Shown here: one piece after another, positions 1-8,685 of the stretch | How the letters are laid out: each line of letters starts with the position of its first letter | How positions within the stretch are numbered: position 1 is the stretch's first letter | From: Casp-actino8 sp965659595 | GTDB taxonomy: Bacteria > Actinomycetota > Acidimicrobiia > Acidimicrobiales > Ilumatobacteraceae | Assembly (NCBI GenBank): GCA_965659595.1 | Contig: CBFHWN010000002.1 | Location: forward strand, 18,754 to 82,753 | Reading direction: 5' to 3' | DNA: 64,000 nt | Made by a program: the position numbers and the translations under genes | Notes under the pieces: generated by a model | Told to the model about the DNA's origin: nothing | The model's input: only the letters and a program-made list of their open reading frames with translations | The model's database searches: none

Positions 1-89
1 TCGGGAGGGAGCCGGTCAGGTGGCGCCACCCCACGGACTTTGCCTGTGGGACGTGGGATATCCAGGTGGGGAAACGTGAGGGAGGGGCG

Positions 90-95
90 TAGGCT
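90..95 (+). promoter_or_regulatory. possible -10 element (TAGGCT) for rplM
   Basis: TAGGCT lies 25 nt before the chosen rplM start and matches the TAnnnT hexamer that recurs before many genes in this window. Bases 1-120 hold no gene that I can recognise. A purine-rich GAAAGAAG at 108-115 could serve as ribosome-binding site. No clear -35 box or ribosomal-protein leader fold was seen, so this is tentative. Confidence 0.3.
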
Positions 96-120
96 TTCCC
101 GTCCGTCGAAAGAAGTTCTC

Positions 121-567
121 ATGAGCACCTATTCACCCAAAGCCAGTGATGTGAAGCGCGAGTGGCACGTCCTCGATGCCGAGGGCATGGTCCTCGGCCG
201 TCTGTGCACCGAGGCCGCGCGTCTCCTGCGCGGTAAGCACAAGCCGGTCTTTGCGCCGCACATGGACATGGGCGATCACGTCATCATCATCAACGCCGAC
301 AAGATCGTCATGACCTCGGGCAAGGCCGATCGCCACATGGTCTACCGCTACTCGGGTTACCCGGGTGGTCTGAAGAGCGAGACCTACGCCAACTTGCTCG
401 CCCGTCGTCCCGACGAAGCGATCCGCGGTTCGGTGAGGGGTATGTTGCCGAAAGGTCCTCTCGGACGTCAGATGATCAAGAAGTTGAAGGTGTACGGCGG
501 CCCGACGCATCCGCACGCCTCACAGAATCCCACGGTTCGGTCGATCGACCACGCCAAGGCACGCTGA
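121..567 (+). CDS. rplM: 50S ribosomal protein L13
   Basis: Ribosomal protein L13, an early-assembling 23S rRNA-binding protein of the large subunit. The 148-residue product has the usual length and landmarks: WHVLDAEGMVLGRLCTEAARLLRGKHKP near the N-terminus is interrupted here only for brevity (WHVLDAEG, VLGRL, LRGKHKP), then DHVIIINADKI and the basic segment VRGMLPKGPLGRQ. An in-frame start upstream at 40 would add 27 residues unlike the family, so the ATG at 121 is used. rpsI follows 17 bp downstream, the normal L13-S9 pair, and continues into glmM as in other actinobacteria. Confidence 0.97.
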   Translation: MSTYSPKASDVKREWHVLDAEGMVLGRLCTEAARLLRGKHKPVFAPHMDMGDHVIIINADKIVMTSGKADRHMVYRYSGYPGGLKSETYANLLARRPDEAIRGSVRGMLPKGPLGRQMIKKLKVYGGPTHPHASQNPTVRSIDHAKAR

Positions 568-584
568 AAGTTCAGGGAGCACAG

Positions 585-977
585 ATGTCGAAGCCTCTCA
601 CCCAGACAACCGGTCGTCGTAAGGCCGCTATCGCGCGAGTGCGCGTGCGCCCCGGCTCGGGCAAGGTCACTGTCAACGGCAAGCCGATCGATGAGTACTT
701 CGGCACCGCGACACAGCGCAACTCGGCCACCGAAGCCATGCGCATCACCAACACCGCCGAGCAGTACGACGTCGACGCCACGATCATCGGTGGTGGAGTG
801 ACCGGTCAGTCCGGTGCCATGCGCATGGGTCTCGCCCGTTCACTCGCCGACCTCGATCCCGAGGCTCGTCCGGCGTTGAAGAAGGCCGGTCTGCTCACCC
901 GCGATTCGCGTCGCAAGGAGAGCAAGAAGTACGGCCTCAAGAAGGCCCGTAAGGCACCTCAGTACACCAAGCGCTGA
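585..977 (+). CDS. rpsI: 30S ribosomal protein S9
   Basis: Ribosomal protein S9 of the small subunit head; its C-terminal tail reaches the P-site tRNA. The 130-residue product shows TGRRKAAIARVRVRPGSG at the N-terminus, GGGVTGQSGAMRMGLARSL in the middle, and the diagnostic basic tail ending in APQYTKR. An AGGGAG ribosome-binding site precedes the ATG. It is co-directional with rplM and glmM, and the small gaps suggest one transcript. Confidence 0.97.
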   Translation: MSKPLTQTTGRRKAAIARVRVRPGSGKVTVNGKPIDEYFGTATQRNSATEAMRITNTAEQYDVDATIIGGGVTGQSGAMRMGLARSLADLDPEARPALKKAGLLTRDSRRKESKKYGLKKARKAPQYTKR

Positions 978-989
978 TCGAGGGGCCAC

Positions 990-2342
990 ATGTCGGCTCC
1001 GCATCCCCGCTTCGGCACCGATGGTGTTCGAGGACGGGCGATCGATGAAATCACCCCCGAGTTCTGTTTGGCACTCGGACGCGCCGCGGCTCGAGTTCTT
1101 CGACCCGAACGGGTCGTCGTCGGGCGCGATCCTCGTGAATCGGGTGCGGTCCTCCAGGCATCGGTGGCCGCAGGCCTGGCGGCCGAGGGTGTCGATGTCG
1201 ACGATCTCGGGGTGGTCCCCACGCCGGCCGTTGCGATGTTCGCGGCTCGTGACGGGGTGCCAGGTGTCGTCGTCACCGCATCGCATAATCCTTTCCACGA
1301 CAACGGGGTGAAGATCTTCGGGGCGGGCGGAGCAAAGTTGTCCGACGCTCAGCAAGAAGCGGTGGAGTCCGAGTTGTCAGCGATCCTGAACGCCGAGCCG
1401 AGTGGATCGATTCCGCGTCGAGTCGGAAACGTGACGCGCCGAAGTCTGGCAGTGGCCGAGTACGTCGACCATGTGGTGTCGCACGTCGGGGAAGGGTCGT
1501 TGTCGGGGGTGCGTATCGTCCTCGACACGGCAAACGGCGCCATGTGCGACGCGGGCCCCGAGGTGTTCCGTCGTCTCGGTGCCGACGTGATCGTGTTGAA
1601 CGATGCCCCCGACGGGACGAACATCAACCACGAATGTGGCGCCACGTCGACCGACGGACTCTGCACATTCGTGGCCACCATGGGAACCGCTCACATGGGA
1701 TTCGCCTTCGACGGTGACGGTGATCGCGTGATCGCGGTGGATGGTGCGGGCGCAGTGGTGGACGGGGATCGTCTGATCGCTTTGTCGGCTCTCGATCGAC
1801 GTGATCGCGGTCGACTCGCCGGGGGAGTGGTCGTCACCACTGTCATGGCCAATCTCGGTTTTCATCGGGCGATGAACGAGGCCGGTATTCAAGTGGTGGT
1901 CACACCGGTTGGTGATCGTCACGTTCTCGACGCCATGAACGACGGCGGTTTCGTCCTCGGTGGTGAACAGAGCGGACACATCATTCATCGCGACGTCGCC
2001 ACGACCGGCGACGGACTCGTATCGGCGGTGGCTCTCGCCGAATATCTCGTACGAACCGGACGAACTCTGGTCGATGCTGCGTCGTCGGTGATGAGGGCGT
2101 ATCCACAAGTTTTGCGCAATGTCGAGGTGCGTCGGCGACCCGACGGTGCGGTCGATATCGCCATCGACATGGCCGACGAGATTGCGGCGGTCGGCACCGA
2201 ACTCGGCACCGACGGACGTGTTCTGGTTCGGGCCAGTGGGACCGAACCCCTCGTTCGAGTCATGGTCGAAGCATCGACCTCCGAGATCGCTGAGACGATG
2301 GCCGAGCGACTGTGTGAGGCCGTTCGGCGCCGTTTCGCCTGA
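990..2342 (+). CDS. glmM: phosphoglucosamine mutase
   Basis: Converts glucosamine-6-phosphate to glucosamine-1-phosphate on the way to UDP-GlcNAc for peptidoglycan; cytosolic. The 450-residue length is typical. Visible signatures are the phosphoserine loop VVTASHNPFHDNG (active Ser about residue 98), the Mg-binding loop DGDGDR, the sugar-binding GGEQSGH, and the phosphate-binding RASGTEPLVRVM near the C-terminus. GAGGGG precedes the ATG. It sits 12 bp after rpsI and just before the glmS-like gene, so the two enzymes of one pathway are adjacent. Confidence 0.95.
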   Translation: MSAPHPRFGTDGVRGRAIDEITPEFCLALGRAAARVLRPERVVVGRDPRESGAVLQASVAAGLAAEGVDVDDLGVVPTPAVAMFAARDGVPGVVVTASHNPFHDNGVKIFGAGGAKLSDAQQEAVESELSAILNAEPSGSIPRRVGNVTRRSLAVAEYVDHVVSHVGEGSLSGVRIVLDTANGAMCDAGPEVFRRLGADVIVLNDAPDGTNINHECGATSTDGLCTFVATMGTAHMGFAFDGDGDRVIAVDGAGAVVDGDRLIALSALDRRDRGRLAGGVVVTTVMANLGFHRAMNEAGIQVVVTPVGDRHVLDAMNDGGFVLGGEQSGHIIHRDVATTGDGLVSAVALAEYLVRTGRTLVDAASSVMRAYPQVLRNVEVRRRPDGAVDIAIDMADEIAAVGTELGTDGRVLVRASGTEPLVRVMVEASTSEIAETMAERLCEAVRRRFA

Positions 2343-2376
2343 ATCGGGCCGCCCGAATCACCACGGACGTCATCGG

Positions 2377-2382
2377 TAGCCT
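2377..2382 (+). promoter_or_regulatory. -10-like TAGCCT for the glmS-like gene (leaderless)
   Basis: TAGCCT ends 8 nt before the ATG at 2391, so a transcript would start at or next to the start codon. No Shine-Dalgarno sequence stands before that ATG, which fits leaderless expression. This is one of about twenty such sites in the window. Confidence 0.45.
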
Positions 2383-2390
2383 GTGACTCC

Positions 2391-5300
2391 ATGTGTGGGA
2401 TCGTGGCTCTGGTCGGACGTCCGTCCGCGCGCCCGGTGCCCGAGGCGGCCGACTTGGTCGCTCAGCTCGATGCTGCGGTCGACGTTCACCACGACCTCGA
2501 CGAGGCCACCCGACGTCTGACGGAAGTCGACCGACTCCTCCACGGAGTTCCCGGTGTTCGAGCTCTGGTCGACAATCGCCAGTTGGTGACCACCATCGAG
2601 GATCGCCTCGATCGTTTCGACGATGTGATCGCCGACTGGGAATCCCGTCTCGATGACGGACGAGTCGACGATCTCGAGGTCGATGCCCGTCGACTCGGCG
2701 CTCTACGCGACGTCCTCTGGGCGATCCGACGCGATCGACTCCGGACAGCGGCTGAGGTGGCGATGTTGGCTGGACGGGACGCGTCAGTGGGAGCCGTCGC
2801 CGGCTACACCATGATCCAGCAAGCTCTGTCGATCCTCGATCGTCTCGAAGTGCGCGGTCGTGATTCAGCTGGTATCCATCTGTTCGTCTGGGGTCACGGC
2901 CTCGGGAGCGAAGATCCCATCGTTGACAACGCGCTGGCCGAACGCGCCGTCGACTCTCTCTTCCAGAATCGATCGGTTCGATGGGTCGACACCGATCGAG
3001 GAGGAGTGCTCTCGTTCGTTTACAAGGCGGCCGCTGAGATCGGTGAACTCGGTGACAACACACGTGTGTTGCGTCGGTCCGTAGCCGAGGACGATCTCCT
3101 TCGTCTCGCTCTCAGTCGACCCGAAGCTCGGGTGTCGCTGACTGGTCACACCAGATGGGCGAGTGTCGGCATCATCTCTGAACCCAACGCTCACCCCGTC
3201 AACAGCGAGCGAGTCGCGGTGAACAGCGGTCCATACGTCGTGGCGTCGTTGAACGGTGATGTCGACAATCATGCCGATCTACGGGTCGCCTACAACCTCG
3301 AGTTCGCCCATCAGATCACCACCGACGCCAAGGTGATCCCGGCCCTCGTGGCCCATCATCTGAATTCGACATCCGATCTCGTCGAGTCGTTCCGACGTTC
3401 GGTGTCGTCCTTCGAGGGATCGGTCGCCATCGCAGCGGCGTCGGCCGACGATCCGAACCAACTGCTCGTGTCATTGCGAGGCAGTGGGCAGGGTCTCTTC
3501 ATCGGTTTCTCGGAAGATCTGTACGTGGTGGCGAGCGAGCCCTATGGAGTCGTCGAAGAGTCGAGTCGGTACGTGCGGATGGACGGTGAAACGACTGTCG
3601 ACGGCGTTCCAGGGCAGATCGTGGTGCTCGACGGTGAACTCGCCGGAACCATCGACGGATTTCGCCGCCTCTCCTTCGGTGGGACCGAATGTTCCTGGAG
3701 CGACGGCGATCTCGTCACGGCCGAGGTGACCACACGCGACATCGACCGAGGTGACTCCCCGCATTTCTTGTTGAAAGAGATCGGTGAGGCGCCACTCAGC
3801 TTGGCCAAGACCTTGCGGGGCAAGATTCGTGAGGTCGAGGGTCGTCTACGAACCGATCTGGATGAGCGTACGATTCCGGCCGACGTTGCTGCTCGTCTTG
3901 CAGCGGGCACGATCGACAAGGTCCGAGTGATCGGCCAGGGAACGGCGGCAGTCGCTGGTGAGAGTTGTGCCACGATTCTCGACCATCTGACCGATGGTCG
4001 ACTGGACGTCGATCCGGTGACGGCAACCGAACTTTCGGGATTCGGGCTGCGTCTCGACATGTCCGACACTCTCATCGTTGCGATCAGCCAGAGTGGGACC
4101 ACCACCGACACCAATCGCACGGTCGATCTGGCTCGAACCCGAGGTGCGGCCGTGATCGCCATCGTCAATCGTCGCGGCTCCGACCTCTGTGACAAGGCCG
4201 ACGGGGTTCTCTACACCTCCGACGGACGTGACGTGGAGATGAGTGTGGCGTCGACGAAGGCCTTCTACGCACAGGTCGCCGCGGGTGCCTTGCTGGCCTG
4301 TGAGATTTCAGCACTCGTTGGAACCGGATCCGACGATCGACGACATCGTCTACTGTCGGCACTCCGACAGCTCCCCGATGCCATGCGTGAGGTGCTCACC
4401 CGGCGAGAACAGGTGGGTGAAGTCGCCCGTCGTTATGCGCCGTCGAAGCGTTACTGGGCAGTGGTGGGCAACGGACCCAATGCCATTGCCGCTCACGAAG
4501 TTCGCATCAAGTTGAGCGAGCTGTGTTACAAGTCGATTTCGTCGGACATCACGGAAGACAAAAAGCACATCGATCTGTCGTGTGAACCGCTGATCCTCGT
4601 GTGCGCCGCTGGGCTGTCGGGCGGCACAGCCGACGACGTGGCCAAGGAAGTTGCCATCTACCGCGCGCACAAGGCCACACCGATCGTCGTGGCGTCGGCC
4701 CGTGAGACACGTTTCTCACATGCGTCGTCGGTGATCGAGGTGCCCGAGACCGATCCGACGCTCGCCTTCGTGTTGTCGGCCATGGTCGGTCACTTGTTCG
4801 GCTACGAAGCGGCGCGAGCGATCGATGATCTGGCGCGGGCACTGCGCGAGGCTCGTGAAATCGTCGAACACGCCGTGGTCGAACTCGACGATGGCGAAGC
4901 AGTGGTCGAACGCATCAGGACCGAACTTTCCGACGCCATCGAAGGTTTCCAGGAGACACTCCGTGCGGGCGACTACGACGGTCATCTCGAGGCGAGTACG
5001 GCCGTTCGCCTTGCGACGATGTTCCGCGTGGTCTCCGACGACAATCCGGTCGAGATGCACCAACGCGAAACCGGGAAAGTAGCGAGTCCCGCCGCCGTCG
5101 TCGACGATCTCACGGCGGCTCTCACCCGGGCGATCGAGGAACTCACTCGTCCGATCGACGCAATCAAGCATCAGGCCAAGACGGTGACGGTCGGCATCTC
5201 TCGAAGCGACGAAGGAGTTCTCGACCGCGCCCTCGTGCAGGCGGTTCTCGGTGCCGGCACCGGACGCGACGTGCTTGCCTACCGCACGTTGAAAGTGTTG

Positions 5301-5771
5301 GCCGACATCGATCCGGCGGTCGAAACCGTGGTGGGCTACACCCGTTACCGCATCGATGGCGATCCCGACCAGGCGACGGTTGCGATCGTCGAGCGTGGTG
5401 GGATCTCTCGTGAGATCCCGAGTCGAGTCGACACCAATCCGGCCCTCGTCGGTACGAAACGTCGAGTGGCGTCGGAGAAAGAAGTCCTGGTTGCGCGGGG
5501 CCGATCCGACGGGCGAACGGTGATTTTCGTTCCGGAAGTGAAAGCCGGATCCACGGTGGGTCTCGTCGTTCTTCACGTTCGATTCCACGATCGACTTCCG
5601 CCCGCGGTCGCGCGCGCGGTTCTGCAGGGTTACGATCGTCGATACGAACGTTTGGTCGACTGGGTGACCGAGACCGAAGGCGCCATGCGTGACGACGTTC
5701 TCGAAACGGTGCCGGTTGCTGATCTCCTCATTCGCCCGATGAGCGAGATCGCCGACTTGTGGCGTCGATGA
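2391..5771 (+). CDS. glmS: oversized glutamine-fructose-6-phosphate aminotransferase (GlmS-like, 1126 aa)
   Basis: Probable glucosamine-6-phosphate synthase (isomerising, glutamine-dependent), feeding GlmM upstream. Family members are about 610 residues; this has 1126. The N-terminal MCGIVALVG gives the nucleophile Cys after Met removal. About 130 extra, mostly helical residues then precede the continuation RLEVRGRDSAGIH. Also visible are GHTRWAS and LNGDVDN of the glutaminase half, SIS1 with SQSGTTTDT (from residue 566) and VASTKAF, and SIS2 with KLSELCY and KKHIDLS. The AKTVTV motif that normally ends GlmS (catalytic Lys) occurs at about residue 930 after another helical insert, and about 195 further residues follow. 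Catalytic positions look retained, so I infer activity with added regulatory or structural modules. The location matches glmS in mycobacteria. A second, standard glmS elsewhere cannot be excluded. Confidence 0.8.
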   Translation: MCGIVALVGRPSARPVPEAADLVAQLDAAVDVHHDLDEATRRLTEVDRLLHGVPGVRALVDNRQLVTTIEDRLDRFDDVIADWESRLDDGRVDDLEVDARRLGALRDVLWAIRRDRLRTAAEVAMLAGRDASVGAVAGYTMIQQALSILDRLEVRGRDSAGIHLFVWGHGLGSEDPIVDNALAERAVDSLFQNRSVRWVDTDRGGVLSFVYKAAAEIGELGDNTRVLRRSVAEDDLLRLALSRPEARVSLTGHTRWASVGIISEPNAHPVNSERVAVNSGPYVVASLNGDVDNHADLRVAYNLEFAHQITTDAKVIPALVAHHLNSTSDLVESFRRSVSSFEGSVAIAAASADDPNQLLVSLRGSGQGLFIGFSEDLYVVASEPYGVVEESSRYVRMDGETTVDGVPGQIVVLDGELAGTIDGFRRLSFGGTECSWSDGDLVTAEVTTRDIDRGDSPHFLLKEIGEAPLSLAKTLRGKIREVEGRLRTDLDERTIPADVAARLAAGTIDKVRVIGQGTAAVAGESCATILDHLTDGRLDVDPVTATELSGFGLRLDMSDTLIVAISQSGTTTDTNRTVDLARTRGAAVIAIVNRRGSDLCDKADGVLYTSDGRDVEMSVASTKAFYAQVAAGALLACEISALVGTGSDDRRHRLLSALRQLPDAMREVLTRREQVGEVARRYAPSKRYWAVVGNGPNAIAAHEVRIKLSELCYKSISSDITEDKKHIDLSCEPLILVCAAGLSGGTADDVAKEVAIYRAHKATPIVVASARETRFSHASSVIEVPETDPTLAFVLSAMVGHLFGYEAARAIDDLARALREAREIVEHAVVELDDGEAVVERIRTELSDAIEGFQETLRAGDYDGHLEASTAVRLATMFRVVSDDNPVEMHQRETGKVASPAAVVDDLTAALTRAIEELTRPIDAIKHQAKTVTVGISRSDEGVLDRALVQAVLGAGTGRDVLAYRTLKVLADIDPAVETVVGYTRYRIDGDPDQATVAIVERGGISREIPSRVDTNPALVGTKRRVASEKEVLVARGRSDGRTVIFVPEVKAGSTVGLVVLHVRFHDRLPPAVARAVLQGYDRRYERLVDWVTETEGAMRDDVLETVPVADLLIRPMSEIADLWRR

Positions 5772-6157
5772 GCGACGGTTTCGGTTCGGTGGTCGGGATC
5801 GGCGTCGACGCCGTCGAGATCACTCGGTTCCGAGAGTCGCTGTCTCGAACTCCCACCCTTCGAGACCGGATGTTCACCGATGACGAACTCGTCTCACTCC
5901 AGTCTCGTTCCGACTCCGTACCGTCGCTGGCCGCTCGCTTCGCGGCGCGCGAGGCGGTGATGAAGGCGATGGGAGTCGGACTCGGGGCGTTCGACTTCCA
6001 CGACGTGTGGGTCGAGAGCGAAGAGAGTGGACGCCCGATCCTGCGAGTGTCGGGTCGGGCCGAAACACTGGCTCGTGAGCGTGGTATTTCCTCGTGGCAT
6101 CTGTCCCTCACTCACACCGACGTCCTTGCCATCGCGTACGTCGTGGCCACCGCCTGA
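5768..6157 (+). CDS. acpS: holo-[acyl-carrier-protein] synthase
   Basis: Transfers 4'-phosphopantetheine from CoA to the serine of acyl carrier protein, activating it for lipid synthesis. The 129-residue product has the family's two signatures: VGIGVDAVEITRF near the N-terminus (Mg-binding Asp) and FAAREAVMKAMG (Glu and Lys). The ATG at 5768 overlaps the upstream stop as ATGA, which favours it over the GTG at 5759. Translational coupling to the glmS-like gene is likely. Confidence 0.93.
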   Translation: MSDGFGSVVGIGVDAVEITRFRESLSRTPTLRDRMFTDDELVSLQSRSDSVPSLAARFAAREAVMKAMGVGLGAFDFHDVWVESEESGRPILRVSGRAETLARERGISSWHLSLTHTDVLAIAYVVATA

Positions 6158-6175
6158 CCCTCGTACGCTGACGAC

Positions 6176-7567
6176 ATGATTCCGGTCGTCACTCCCGACG
6201 AGATGCGTCGTATCGACGAGCGGACGATCGCGGGTGGCGTCCCGCTCGAAGTTCTGGTCGCCAGAGCTGGCTGGGCGGTTGCTCGAACCGCTCGCCACAT
6301 GCTCGGTAGCACCTACGGACGACGCGTCGTGGTCGTGGCCGGACCGGGTAACAACGGATCTGATGGGCGAGTGGCGGGTCGTCTGCTCACCGAGCGCGGT
6401 GTGGCCGTGCGCGTTCTCGAGGCCGGCGACCTGCCGAGTCGGCTACCCGATGCCGATTTGTTGATCGATGCCGCGTTCGGGACCGGGTTTCGCGGCGAGT
6501 GGAGTCCGCCTGTGGCACCTTGTCGAGTACTGGCCGTCGATCTGGCGAGTGGAATCGACGGACTGACCGGACGTGCGCTCGGGTCGACGTGGACATGCGA
6601 GCGCACGATCACTTTCGCCGCCGCCAAGCCTGGTCATTTCCTCCACGAAGGTCGACGACTGAGCGGCACGATCGAGGTCGCCGACATCGGACTCGACGTG
6701 AGCGAGTCCTCCATCGGTGTGATGACGGCTGTCGACGTGGCCTCGAGGTGGCCGACTCGACGTCCCGATGACCACAAGTGGAAGCATGGGGCCTATGTAG
6801 TGGCCGGCTCACCCGGCATGACGGGAGCGGCGAGTCTCACGGCCGGGGCCGCGTTGCGGTCCGGCGCCGGCATCGTGCACCTCGTCTCACCGAGTGTCGG
6901 CGAGACCTCGTCTCATCCGATCGAAGTCGTGCGACGCTCCGTTCACTCGACGTCGTGGAGCCACGATGTCCTCGCCGACCTCTCGTCGCGTTTCGCCGTG
7001 CTCGCCATCGGGCCGGGGCTCGGTCGCAGTGAGCACACCAAGGGTGAAGTGCGTCGCGTCGTCGCGTCGGCTGATCTGCCCGTCGTGATCGACGGCGATG
7101 CGTTGCAGGCGGTCGACGAGCGATCGATCGTGGCGCGAGCGGCCCCGACGATCCTCACTCCGCACGACGGTGAGTTCGCGGCTCTCGCCGGTGCGTCACC
7201 GGGTGACGACCGCATCGACTCGGTCCGGACGCTGGCTCGCCGATTCGGAGCCGTCGTACTGCTGAAGGGTCCGACAACTGTGATCGCCGATCCCTCGGGC
7301 GAGGTGGTACTCGTCGACCACGGCGACGAGCGATTGGCCACCGCAGGTAGCGGAGACGTCCTGACCGGAGTGGTGACCGGCGCAGTGGCCGCCGGTGCGG
7401 CTCCCTTCGAGGCCGCCTCGTTGGCCGCCTGGGTCTGTGCCGAGGCGGGTCGACGCGGCTCTCGTCACGGAACCGTCGCCTCCGACGTTCTGACCGCGGT
7501 TCCCGATGTTCTCGACGACGTACTCGACGGCAGCATCCGTCCGACCGGGCAGAATGGCGACCGATGA
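6176..7567 (+). CDS. nnr: bifunctional NAD(P)HX epimerase / ADP-dependent NAD(P)HX dehydratase
   Basis: Metabolite-repair enzyme that re-converts hydrated NADH/NADPH. The 463-residue protein combines an N-terminal YjeF epimerase domain (about 1-200; phosphate loop VAGPGNNGSDGRVAGR) with a C-terminal ribokinase-like dehydratase domain (about 205-455; GAYVVAGSPGMTGAASL, VIDGDAL, LTPHDGEF and the catalytic GSGDVLTGVV). TACGCT at 6164-6169 ends 6 nt before the ATG and there is no Shine-Dalgarno, so leaderless expression is likely. It overlaps alr by 4 bp (ATGA). Confidence 0.93.
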   Translation: MIPVVTPDEMRRIDERTIAGGVPLEVLVARAGWAVARTARHMLGSTYGRRVVVVAGPGNNGSDGRVAGRLLTERGVAVRVLEAGDLPSRLPDADLLIDAAFGTGFRGEWSPPVAPCRVLAVDLASGIDGLTGRALGSTWTCERTITFAAAKPGHFLHEGRRLSGTIEVADIGLDVSESSIGVMTAVDVASRWPTRRPDDHKWKHGAYVVAGSPGMTGAASLTAGAALRSGAGIVHLVSPSVGETSSHPIEVVRRSVHSTSWSHDVLADLSSRFAVLAIGPGLGRSEHTKGEVRRVVASADLPVVIDGDALQAVDERSIVARAAPTILTPHDGEFAALAGASPGDDRIDSVRTLARRFGAVVLLKGPTTVIADPSGEVVLVDHGDERLATAGSGDVLTGVVTGAVAAGAAPFEAASLAAWVCAEAGRRGSRHGTVASDVLTAVPDVLDDVLDGSIRPTGQNGDR

Positions 7568-8685
7568 GTCGAGCCTCTGTCGTCGAGATCGATCCGAGTG
7601 CCATCACCCACAACATCGCGTGGTTGAAAGAACAGGTCGATGGGGCCCGAATCCTGGCCGTGGTGAAGGCCGACGGGTACGGCCACGGTGCGGTGACGGC
7701 AGCCGAAGCGGCGATCGCGGCTGGGGTCGACGGCCTGTGTGTGGCCCTCGTTCAAGAAGGCGTGGAGCTGCGGCGGGCCGGAATCGAAGTACCGGTTCTG
7801 GTGCTGTCCGAACAGCCCGTCGAGCAATTGGGGGCCCTCGTCGCGCACGGTCTGATTGCCACGGCGTACAGCGCCCGCTACGTCGATGCCCTTGCCGACG
7901 AGGCCCGCCGGCATGACGTATCGGGTCAAGAGGTCCACTTGAAGATCGACACCGGGATGAATCGAGTCGGTTGTCGTCCCGGTGACGCCACCGAACTGGC
8001 CGGTCGAATTCTCGCTCGCTCCCCGCACCTGATGCTCGGTGGTGTCTTCACGCACCTCGCCACAGCCGACGACGTCGATGGCACGGAAACCCAACGACAA
8101 CTCGATCGATTCGAAGGAGCTCTGTCAGACCTGCGACAGGCTGGCGTCGACCCGGGCCTGGTGCATGCCGCCAATTCGGCGGCGACGATCGGTCACCCGC
8201 GTGCGCGGTACGACATGGTGAGAGTCGGCATTGCGATGTACGGAATCGCGCCGACTGTCTCGATGACGGAGCGCTGCGCCGGTCTTCGTCCCGCGCTCGC
8301 GCTGCGCAGCAAAGTGTCGCATGTGAAACGCGTTGCGGCAGGTGAAGGCGTGTCGTACGGATTGCGCCATCGATTCGAGCGCTCGACCACGGTCGCTACC
8401 GTGCCGATCGGTTATGCCGACGGCGTTCCGCGACGATCGGGATTGGATGGCGGTTTCGTGCTGATCGGGGGAGTGGCGCGACCGATCGTCGGAGTGGTGA
8501 CCATGGATCAACTCGTGGTCGACTGTGGGGACGACGTGGTCCGCGTCGACGACGAGGTCGTGCTGATCGGACGTCAGGCCGACGCCGAGATCACGGCCAA
8601 CGAATGGGGTGAGATCACCGGCACCATCGGCTACGAGATCGTGTGCGGTCTGTCGCAGCGGGTGCCGCGGCGCGTGATCAGTTGA
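7564..8685 (+). CDS. alr: alanine racemase
   Basis: PLP enzyme that interconverts L- and D-alanine for peptidoglycan. The 373-residue protein is of family length. It has the PLP lysine in AVVKADGYGHG (K35), the second catalytic base in GVSYGLRHR (Y265), and GYADGVPR, all typical of Alr. It is translationally coupled to nnr, and the nnr-alr-tsaE order matches mycobacteria apart from the inserted reverse-strand SDR. Its last 8 bp overlap the convergent SDR gene. Confidence 0.95.
   Translation: MSRASVVEIDPSAITHNIAWLKEQVDGARILAVVKADGYGHGAVTAAEAAIAAGVDGLCVALVQEGVELRRAGIEVPVLVLSEQPVEQLGALVAHGLIATAYSARYVDALADEARRHDVSGQEVHLKIDTGMNRVGCRPGDATELAGRILARSPHLMLGGVFTHLATADDVDGTETQRQLDRFEGALSDLRQAGVDPGLVHAANSAATIGHPRARYDMVRVGIAMYGIAPTVSMTERCAGLRPALALRSKVSHVKRVAAGEGVSYGLRHRFERSTTVATVPIGYADGVPRRSGLDGGFVLIGGVARPIVGVVTMDQLVVDCGDDVVRVDDEVVLIGRQADAEITANEWGEITGTIGYEIVCGLSQRVPRRVIS

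Noticed and set aside
1..120. Ribosomal-protein leader RNA before rplM
   Set aside because: No convincing conserved hairpin could be recognised by reading; only a possible -10 hexamer is reported.
1377..2108. 243-codon minus-strand frame inside glmM
   Set aside because: Antisense to conserved glmM motifs; His-rich shadow frame.
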